A stretch of DNA of 39,387 nucleotides from an uncultured Acidobacteriia bacterium (lineage in GTDB: Bacteria > Acidobacteriota > Terriglobia > Bryobacterales > Bryobacteraceae), in assembly GCA_903882645.1 (NCBI GenBank), contig CAIRXZ010000296.1:1-39387 (forward strand), in the 5' to 3' direction. Shown piece by piece: positions 34,198 to 39,387 of the stretch. The notes under the pieces were generated by a model. The model was given only the letters and a program-made list of their open reading frames with translations, had not been told where the DNA came from and did no database searches. The stretch's first letter is position 1. Every line of letters starts with the position of its first letter. A program made the translations under genes and the position numbers.

Positions 34198-35742
34198 ATG
34201 ACATCCGATCAGAACCGCCGCAAATTCATCGCCACCGCTGCCGGCGCCGCTGCGTTCACCATCGTTCCCAGGCATGTGCTGGGAGGGCAAGGCTTCGTCG
34301 CTCCCAGCGACAAGATCACCCTGGCGCACATCGGGATGGGTACCGAGGGTTTGCGGGAGATGGTGCAACAACTGCTTCCCATGCCGGAGATCCGGATCGT
34401 CGCGGTATGCGACCCCAGCAAGGACGCGGTCGGGTACCGGGATTGGGATAGCGCCGGACTCTTGAACACCATCCGCAGGGCCATCGGGAAGCCGGACTGG
34501 GGCTTCAGCGGGACCATTCCAGGCGGCCGGGACGCCGGCAAGGACATCGTCGAGTCCTACTACGCCAAGGACCAGACCAGCGGTACGTACAAAGGCTGCG
34601 CCGCCTATGCGGATTTCCGGGAACTGCTCGACAAAGAGAAGGACCTCGACGCGGTCAAGATCATGACGCCGGACCATCTCCACGGACTCATCGCCATCGC
34701 CGCCATGAAGAGGGGAAAGCACGTAATCGTGCATAAGCCCATCGCCAACCGCCTGAAAGAAGCCAAGCTGGCGATCGACACCGCGCGGGCCAAGGGCGTG
34801 GCCACGCACTTCATGCCGTGGGACGCCAACGGGTCGATGGACCAGGTGATGGCCTGGATCAAGGACGGTTCCATCGGCGCGCTGCGCGAGATCCACAACT
34901 GCACGAACCGCCCGGTCTGGCCGCAATACGCCACCCTCCCCAACGATACGCCGCCGGTTCCCCCGAATTTCGATTGGAATCTGTGGTTGGGCCCCGAGGC
35001 GGACCGCCCCTACCACCCGAACTACACCCACATGGTGTTCCGCGGCTGGTACGACTTCGGCGGCGGCTCCATGGCCGACATGGGCCACTACAGTCTGTGG
35101 ACCGTGTTCAATGCGCTCGATCTGCAAGGTCCAACCAGTATCGAGCCGATGCTGAGCCACCAGTGCGAACTCCGGGCGGGCGTCTCCACCACCATCGGCA
35201 ACGATTTCTCCTTTCCCACCGCCAGCGTGACCCGCTTCAAGTACCCGGCGCGCGGAAACCGGCCCGCGGTGGATCTTTTCTGGTACGATGGCGGGTTTCA
35301 GCCGCCGTTGCCGGACGAGTTGGAAGAGGACCACCGGCAAATCCCCGCCGAGGCCATGATGTTCGTCGGCGACAAGGGCAAGATCCTGGCGGGCTTCCAC
35401 GTCGAAAACCCGAGGCTGATTCCGGAGCGCAGAATGCAGGGAATCGCCGCTCCGCCGGCGCCCGCCAGACGGGGCCAGGGCGGACAAGGCGGCCAGGGCG
35501 GGCAGGGAGGATCGCCCGGACTTCGCCAATGGGCCGCGGCCTGCAAAGGCGGCCCGCAATCTCCCGGGAGCTTCCTGAACGCCTTCCCGATTTCCGAGGC
35601 CGTCAACCTGTACGCCGTCGCCTTGCGCGCCGGCCGAAGAATCCTGTACGACCCGGAGAACATGAACATCACAAACGTTCCGGCCGCGAATAAATACCTG
35701 TCGCGCGAATACCGGCCGGGCTTCGACCCGGCGACGGTGTAG
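34198..35742 (+). CDS. Tat-exported Gfo/Idh/MocA-family oxidoreductase
   Basis: 514 residues from ATG 34198, with AGGAGG ending 4 bases before it. A twin-arginine signal (NRRKFIATAAGAAAFTIVP) directs the folded NAD(P)-loaded protein out of the cytoplasm. The Rossmann part begins ITLAHIGMGTEGLREMVQQL; the conserved DAVKIMTPDHLHGLIAIAAM, then KRGKHVIVHKPIANRLKEAK holds the family's EKP-like catalytic Lys block, here HKP. The C-terminal domain shows HMVFRGWYDFGGGSMADMGH. A run of GQGGQGG repeats near residue 425 forms a flexible linker. An isolated TATAAT at 34111 may be its -10 box, without a clear -35. A TIM-barrel isomerase follows, a usual partner in Acidobacteriota and Planctomycetota. Confidence 0.9.
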   Translation: MTSDQNRRKFIATAAGAAAFTIVPRHVLGGQGFVAPSDKITLAHIGMGTEGLREMVQQLLPMPEIRIVAVCDPSKDAVGYRDWDSAGLLNTIRRAIGKPDWGFSGTIPGGRDAGKDIVESYYAKDQTSGTYKGCAAYADFRELLDKEKDLDAVKIMTPDHLHGLIAIAAMKRGKHVIVHKPIANRLKEAKLAIDTARAKGVATHFMPWDANGSMDQVMAWIKDGSIGALREIHNCTNRPVWPQYATLPNDTPPVPPNFDWNLWLGPEADRPYHPNYTHMVFRGWYDFGGGSMADMGHYSLWTVFNALDLQGPTSIEPMLSHQCELRAGVSTTIGNDFSFPTASVTRFKYPARGNRPAVDLFWYDGGFQPPLPDELEEDHRQIPAEAMMFVGDKGKILAGFHVENPRLIPERRMQGIAAPPAPARRGQGGQGGQGGQGGSPGLRQWAAACKGGPQSPGSFLNAFPISEAVNLYAVALRAGRRILYDPENMNITNVPAANKYLSREYRPGFDPATV

Positions 35743-35771
35743 GTGGGGCAGGCCTCCCGGCCTGCCTTCTT
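35743..35771 (+). repeat. REP-like palindrome, family A variant with perfect stem, copy 6
   Basis: GTGG, then GGCAGGCC-TCCC-GGCCTGCC, then TTCTT. The 8-bp stem is perfect and compensates both arms against the other family A copies (GGCGGACC/GGTCTGCC), so pairing rather than sequence is kept. It starts at the base after the stop codon of the oxidoreductase gene. Confidence 0.88.
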
Positions 35772-35787
35772 CTTGGAGGACTAAATC

Positions 35788-36633
35788 ATGCGCACAATTT
35801 CCAGACGGCGGTTGCTCGGCGGCGCGGCAGGCGCCGCCGCGGCGGGGTATCTCTCATCCGGCGCGCTGAGAGCCGACCCGCTCGGGATGCCCATCGGGAC
35901 CCAGACCTGGCCGGTCAGAGACCTGATCGTGAAGGATTTCCCCGGCACGCTCAAGATGCTGGCGGACATCGGATGCTGAACCATCGAAATGTGTTCGCCG
36001 CCCGGATACGGGTGGAACAACCTGGTAAGCATGAAGGCCGCGGATGTGAAGAAGACCATCGAGGCCGCCGGGCTGCGCTGCGTAAGCTGCCATTACCAGT
36101 TCCAGGAGCTCAAGCAGAACCTGGACGACAGGATCGCCTACGCCAAGGAACTGGGCCTCACGCAGATGATCCTTTCGACCTTCGGCCTCCCCAACGCCGC
36201 CACCATGTCCGACTGGGCGAAGGCCGCCGGCGAGCTGAACAAGATCGGCGAGCGGACGCGGAAGGCCGGCATTCAGCTCGGCTTCCACAACCACAACTTC
36301 GAATTCCGGGAAATCGACGGCGTGCTCATCTACGATCGCCTGATGACCGAGTTCGATCCGAAGCTGATCAAGATGCAGTTCCAAGTCGCCGTGATCAGTC
36401 TCGGCTACAAAGCCGCGACCTACCTCAGGGAATATCCCGGGCGGTTCATTTCCCTGCACCTCGCCGACTACGCCCCCGCCGAGAAAAAGCAGGTGGCCGT
36501 CGGAAAAGGCGCCGTCGATTGGAAGGATCTGTTCAAAGCCGCCAAGAAGGGCGGCATCAAGAACTACTTCGTCGAAGTCGATCTGGACGCGCTCAAGCAG
36601 AGCATACCCTACTTGCGCGCTCTGAAGGTTTAG
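35788..36633 (+). CDS. Tat-exported sugar isomerase/epimerase-like TIM-barrel protein with in-frame TGA (candidate selenoprotein or nonsense mutant)
   Basis: One frame of 282 codons, broken only by TGA at 35977-35979 (codon 64), preceded by a Cys codon. GGAGG ends 8 bases before the ATG. Tat signal: SRRRLLGGAAGAAAAGYLSS. Then PIGTQTWPVRDLIVKDFPGT, LKMLADIGC, TGA, TIEMCSPPGYGWNNLVSMKA, HYQFQELKQNLDDRIAYAKE, LGFHNHNFEF (metal-ligand region) and GRFISLHLADYAPAEKKQVA up to IKNYFVEVDLDALKQ. This is the xylose-isomerase-like AP endonuclease-2 family without interruption other than the TGA. Homologues normally have GYKxxEMCSPxGY at this point. The hairpin at 35992-36019 fits a bacterial SECIS by distance. 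The other reading is a nonsense change of an Arg or Lys codon (CGA to TGA is one step). No selenocysteine genes lie in this window. Confidence 0.75.
35992..36019 (+). promoter_or_regulatory. Hairpin after the in-frame TGA (SECIS candidate)
   Basis: TGTT (35992-35995) pairs with AACA (36016-36019), a 2-nt bulge CG follows on the 5' side, then CCGCCCG (35998-36004) pairs with CGGGTGG (36009-36015, one G-T) around the loop GATA. The loop starts 26 bases after the TGA and begins with G; bacterial SECIS elements lie within about 40 bases of the TGA with a G near the loop start. It lacks the bulged U and the GU loop of the E. coli fdhF element. It could be a chance by-product of GC-rich coding. Confidence 0.4.
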
Positions 36634-36644
36634 CGCCGGGCGCG

Positions 36645-36666
36645 CGCGGCTCGAGTCTGAGCCGCG
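36645..36666 (+). terminator. Perfect 8-bp hairpin after the TIM-barrel gene
   Basis: CGCGGCTC-GAGTCT-GAGCCGCG, 12 bp after the stop codon at 36633, with no T-tract. The following GCGACCGTAAGGGAGCGG is a sequence I know as a frequent intergenic repeat in Solibacter-like genomes. Confidence 0.5.
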
Positions 36667-36779
36667 ACCGTAAGGGAGCGGTTTGCCGGTGCGTCAGTGA
36701 ATTCCCGAGGAAGTTCACGTGCTGGCGCATGTGCCCGGCGCCATGTGCCAGGCCAACCAGCGACGTGTTCAATCGCCGG

Positions 36780-36799
36780 CAACCGCATCGGAGCGGTTG
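36780..36799 (-). terminator. Hairpin after mazF
   Basis: CAACCGC-ATCGGA-GCGGTTG, a perfect 7-bp stem, 25 bp past the mazF stop on the minus strand. It has no T-tract. The rest of the 190-bp gap 36634-36823 shows no gene. Confidence 0.4.
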
Positions 36800-36823
36800 T
36801 CAATGCTATCTCACGACGAGCCC

Positions 36824-37165
36824 TTAGTACCCGAGCAGCGGCGCCAGCCTGGCGCGTACCTCGTCGATCACGTCGTCTGGGCAGTGCCCGAGTCTTTCGG
36901 CGCGGCGCGCCTTCCAGTCGACGCTCTTTACGTGGTCGGCCAGGATGACGCCGCTGGCGCCATGGCCGGCGGGAACGGCCACTTCGAACGGGTATCCCTT
37001 GGCCTGATTCGTGATAGGGCATGCCAGCGCCAGGCCGGATTTCGCGTTGTATATTCTCGGACTCAGCACCAGCGCTGGGCGCCGCCCTGCCTGCTCGCGG
37101 CCGGCTTGAGGGTCGAACGTCAACCAAACGAAATCGCCGGCCTCCGGTACAAACGCCGCCCTCAC
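36824..37165 (-). CDS. mazF: MazF/PemK-family endoribonuclease toxin
   Basis: 113 residues from the GTG at 37165. The family cleaves RNA at short single-strand motifs. The fold's signature blocks are clear: PEAGDFVWLTFDPQAGREQA, GRRPALVLSPRIYN with the catalytic-type Arg, GLALACPITNQAKGYPFEV with the Ser/Thr position held by Thr, and ILADHVKSVDWKARRAER. Start choice: GTG overlaps the antitoxin stop as GTGA; the longer open frame above it is the antitoxin gene read in another frame. Toxin and antitoxin are thus coupled. Confidence 0.93.
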   Translation of the reverse strand: MRAAFVPEAGDFVWLTFDPQAGREQAGRRPALVLSPRIYNAKSGLALACPITNQAKGYPFEVAVPAGHGASGVILADHVKSVDWKARRAERLGHCPDDVIDEVRARLAPLLGY

Positions 37166-37410
37166 CAGGACTCCTCGCCTTGCGGCCGTCCCCAGTCTGT
37201 TTCCCGGTGACGATTCCTGGGTGTGATCCGGGCGACGAGTTCCGACAGTTCGTACCTTCGCCGGGTTGGGCGCACGACGATGCCGCCGTCGCCGTCGAGG
37301 GCCAGCGCCACGCAATCTCCCTCACCGAGGCTGGCCTGTCTGGCTATCGCCAGCGGAATCCGGACGGCCAGACTGTTCCCCCATCTCGAAACCCTGGTTT
37401 CATTTCGCAT
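37162..37410 (-). CDS. mazE: MazE/AbrB-type antitoxin
   Basis: 82 residues. The N-terminal swapped-hairpin AbrB domain binds the operator: RVSRWGNSLAVRIPLAIARQ, then ASLGEGDCVALALDGDGGIV. The C-terminal tail (RRYELSELVARITPRNRHRE) would wrap the toxin. It lies directly upstream of mazF with a 4-bp overlap and starts straight after an inverted repeat. There is no clear Shine-Dalgarno before the ATG. Confidence 0.92.
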   Translation of the reverse strand: MRNETRVSRWGNSLAVRIPLAIARQASLGEGDCVALALDGDGGIVVRPTRRRYELSELVARITPRNRHRETDWGRPQGEESW

Positions 37411-37433
37411 ATGTATCTACTTTGAGTATACAT
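37411..37433. promoter_or_regulatory. Probable mazEF operator and -10 region
   Basis: The inverted repeat ATGTAT (37411-37416) and ATACAT (37428-37433) ends at the base before the mazE ATG. On the minus strand it holds TATACT (37430-37425), a good -10 box, so MazE bound here would block its own promoter. The predicted leader is under 10 bases long. Confidence 0.6.
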
Positions 37434-37507
37434 CCGGTTGCCACGCAATCCACGCCCGGCGCGCCCGGCCTCCGGGCTTGGAGTCGGCGGCAAGCCGCCC
37501 CGCCCTC

Positions 37508-38734
37508 CTACCGCCTCCCCGCCTTCGCGTGCAACTCCTCGATCCCCGCGTTCACCTGCGCCATCCGCTTCGTGAGCGTCTCCCATGGAGTGAAATCGAC
37601 CCGCACCACGCCGTAGTTGCTATTCTCGCCGTCCAGCCGCCGTCCTTCCTTGGGTTCGTCGCGGTACTCGAACCAGTGGTAGCCCACGCATCCGGGCAAG
37701 GCGGCCAGGGCTTCCACGTACGTCCGGAAACCCGTGGCGCGGTCTTCCTGCGTGGCCACGGGTTTCGCCGCCCCTTTCGTATTCGGCAGGCCGCTGTCCA
37801 TCGCCTTGAAACTGAACTCGGTGATCATGGTGGGCTTGCCGGTGAGCTTGGTGATCTGCTCCAGGCGGTCGACGGGCGGAGTCGAGTTGTAGCTGTGGAA
37901 GGAGATGACGTCGAAATACTCGCCCACGGCGGCGATCACCGAATCGCCCGGATAGCCCGCGAAACGACAGCCGAGAATCATGTGGTTGGGGTCGTATTTG
38001 CGGATCGCGTCGTGGGTAACCCGGCCATACTCCTTGGCCACCATGCCGAGGAAATCGTTCTGATCGCCGTCGGTCAGGCTGCCGGGCGAATGGCCGCGCG
38101 CGTTGATGAACCCGGACGCCTTCAGGAACCCCGCCGAAGTCTCCGGCATCTTGAGGTAGCCTTCCAACAAGCTCTCCCCCGACCGCCAGTCTTTTCCCCA
38201 GCGAAGCTCGTTGTCCGTGAAGTAGCCGAGCAGCCACGGGTCCTTGGCGCGCGGCGCGCACATTCTCTGGGCCACCCGGTCGGCCGCGTCGCGGAACTCC
38301 TGGCTGAAGTAATCCACCACGCCGCCTTTCAGCCAGACATCGCGCTGGACGCCGGCCGCGACGTTGATCACCGGAGCGTAGGCGATCCCGGTGGTATAGA
38401 GCTGGCTCGCCGACCATGCTCCCGCCGTGTTGAAATTCCACCCGTGCAGTTGGCCCGCGGCCGTGGCTGCCCACGCGGCCAGGTCGTCCGGCGCTTTCGG
38501 CGACGAATCGGCCTCGGGCGCATAGCTCACGTTGTCGACGCCTTTCGAGAAAAAGGCGTTGCCTTCGGGCGTCACCAGCCACCACCGGCCCTCGATCCGC
38601 TGGGCATGGAAGAAGCCCGTCTTTTCGCCCTTCAAATTCCGCCAGCCGCCGTATGCGTCGTATTCGTTCGCATAGGGCGCCGCCAGCGCCGCGAAGAACG
38701 CCAGGGCCAGGAGTGAAACCGTCGTGCGTCGCAT
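37508..38734 (-). CDS. Exported agarase-like glycoside hydrolase (TIM barrel, GH-A clan)
   Basis: 408 residues. Signal peptide RTTVSLLALAFFAALAAP. The start of the domain (TGFFHAQRIEGRWWLVTPEG, then NAFFSKGVDNVSY) is the pattern of beta-agarase-like GH50-related proteins in soil bacteria. Acid/base Glu176 lies in GYFTDNELRWG and the likely nucleophile Glu306 in PTMITEFSFKAMDSG, 130 residues apart as in clan A. WNFNTAGAWS and YFDVISFHSYNSTPPVDRLE support this. It would cut a polysaccharide outside the cell; the substrate need not be agar. No transporter or other hydrolase adjoins it. Confidence 0.85.
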   Translation of the reverse strand: MRRTTVSLLALAFFAALAAPYANEYDAYGGWRNLKGEKTGFFHAQRIEGRWWLVTPEGNAFFSKGVDNVSYAPEADSSPKAPDDLAAWAATAAGQLHGWNFNTAGAWSASQLYTTGIAYAPVINVAAGVQRDVWLKGGVVDYFSQEFRDAADRVAQRMCAPRAKDPWLLGYFTDNELRWGKDWRSGESLLEGYLKMPETSAGFLKASGFINARGHSPGSLTDGDQNDFLGMVAKEYGRVTHDAIRKYDPNHMILGCRFAGYPGDSVIAAVGEYFDVISFHSYNSTPPVDRLEQITKLTGKPTMITEFSFKAMDSGLPNTKGAAKPVATQEDRATGFRTYVEALAALPGCVGYHWFEYRDEPKEGRRLDGENSNYGVVRVDFTPWETLTKRMAQVNAGIEELHAKAGRR

Positions 38735-38908
38735 AAACTATCCTCCTACGCCGTTTCACCGGCGCTGTCAAGCGGGAAAGAACGCCGACCCGAAATGCGG
38801 ATTCATCGGCTTCGGGCGGTCCTCCGGCGGGCGGCTTCCCGATCCCGAGCCGGGAACGCGCGACCCGCGGGACCGATTCTCGCTCGGGTTCCGGCCGCTG
38901 TCGGCCGC

Positions 38909-39202
38909 CTAATAACTCAGCGTTCCGCTTCGCGGCTCTTCTTCGGGATTCGGCAGGTACAACGTCTTGCAACGCTCGCAACGGTAGATTTCGGCGCCGG
39001 CCCCGTACTTGCTCTTCACTTCGTCGCCGAAGAAGTACCAGCGTTTCAAATGGCCCGCGCAGAGCTTGCCCTTCTCGTCTTTTTCGCCGCAGGCGCGCAT
39101 GCGGAGCAGGCGCCGCTTGACCTTTGTGCCGTCACTGAGCGTGGCGGCCAGCTCCGCCACCGGAGCGGGCCTGTCGGACGCCGCGTATTTCGGGTTCGCC
39201 AT
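38909..39202 (-). CDS. Small zinc-ribbon-like protein
   Basis: 97 residues from the ATG at 39202; a longer frame to 39265 adds an Arg-rich head without likeness to a gene start. Two Cys/His clusters, CGEKDEKGKLCAGH (middle) and CERCKTLYLPNPEEE (near the end), suggest one zinc site. The part between, LKRWYFFGDEVKSKYGAGAE, is rich in Lys and aromatic residues. I do not recognise the family. It is separated from the hydrolase gene by 174 bp in which I see nothing. Confidence 0.65.
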   Translation of the reverse strand: MANPKYAASDRPAPVAELAATLSDGTKVKRRLLRMRACGEKDEKGKLCAGHLKRWYFFGDEVKSKYGAGAEIYRCERCKTLYLPNPEEEPRSGTLSY

Positions 39203-39260
39203 ATTGAAACCCCGAGTATACCAGCCCCGTGACACACGGGCGCCCCGCACTCTTGTCTCA

Positions 39261-39387
39261 TGCAAGATGAGCCTGAACCGAGGCCCGGATTCTCACACAA
39301 GATGAGCCTGAAGGGGAAAGATCGGGATGCTGGGTATTGATCATCAGCATGGACGATTCGGAAGCCACCAGCCTGGAGCAGATCCGG
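39261..39387 (+). mobile_element. Left end of an insertion sequence (partial)
   Basis: CAAGATGAGCCTGAA occurs at 39263-39277 and again at 39298-39312, 35 bases apart. Repeated subterminal sites of this kind are typical of IS21-type and related ends, where the transposase binds. The stretch starts with TG, as IS21 termini do, and is followed by the start of an open frame that runs off the window. The other end lies outside. Confidence 0.6.
39349..39387 (+). CDS. Start of a transposase/integrase-like gene (partial)
   Basis: ATG at 39349 gives MDDSEATSLEQIR up to the window edge. I know SLEQIxxFLxAS as the start of integrase-core transposases in Acidobacteriota, but 13 residues cannot prove it. 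An in-frame TTG at 39337 is an alternative start. No strong ribosome site is seen. Confidence 0.45.
   Translation, partial: MDDSEATSLEQIR

Noticed and set aside
34109-34204. Longer N-terminus of the glycosyltransferase up to 34204
   Set aside because: It would run across the ribosome site and start codon of the divergent oxidoreductase gene and adds only an Arg-rich stretch without a membrane segment.
35977-35979. TGA read as a normal sense codon through a changed genetic code
   Set aside because: Many genes here end in TGA, for example mazE and the GntR-region genes, so the standard code is in use.

Overview
The window is GC-rich and densely coded. I infer an Acidobacteriota genome, most likely of the Solibacter/Bryobacter type. 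The reasons are an ADOP-like ABC permease fragment, a DUF4139 surface protein, a Tat-exported Gfo/Idh oxidoreductase paired with a Tat-exported sugar-isomerase-like protein, FecR and Wzy genes, and many small palindromic repeats between genes. No rRNA or tRNA gene was seen to anchor the taxonomy. Assignments of family rest on motifs read by eye, not on searches.

Layout. 1-1635: two broken genes, an ABC permease cut off at a short palindromic repeat and an alpha/beta hydrolase with an internal deletion. 1717-10497 (minus): the cell-elongation cluster mreB-mreC-mreD-mrdA-rodA, followed by an RNase E/G gene with a very large insertion in its S1 domain. 10498-11983: a small unknown gene, the 3' remnant of an mrr restriction gene, and a RAYT transposase gene enclosed by inverted repeats. 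11994-18654 (minus): a complete tripartite RND efflux operon (RND pump, membrane fusion protein, TolC-like channel). 18836-21429 (minus): a DUF4139 protein and YjbQ. 21512-23339 (plus): a 51-residue basic protein and three tandem paralogous exported proteins. 23522-25444 (plus): nadA and moaA, both [4Fe-4S] cofactor-synthesis genes, abutting. 25795-31451 (plus): a sodium:solute symporter, a TPR/lectin-like protein, a FecR protein and an O-antigen-ligase-like protein, suggesting export of a surface polysaccharide. 31343-34108 (minus): a PMT-type glycosyltransferase, a membrane protein and a GntR/YtrA-type regulator with its own promoter and operator. 34198-36633 (plus): a Tat-exported oxidoreductase and a Tat-exported TIM-barrel isomerase with one in-frame TGA. 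36824-37410 (minus): mazEF. 37508-39202 (minus): an agarase-like glycoside hydrolase and a small zinc-ribbon protein. 39261-39387: the apparent left end of an insertion sequence.

The strongest themes for a second look are two. First, the TIM-barrel gene carries a TGA directly after a Cys codon, followed by a hairpin at the spacing of a bacterial SECIS element; it is either a candidate selenoprotein or a fresh nonsense mutation. Second, at least ten copies of palindromic repeats in several sequence families all begin with GTGG on the 5' side of a hairpin, and a RAYT transposase gene in the same window is bounded by repeats of the same design. Several copies lie inside or at the edge of genes (tolC, mrdA, the ABC permease), so this looks like a REP/RAYT system that is reshaping coding sequence.
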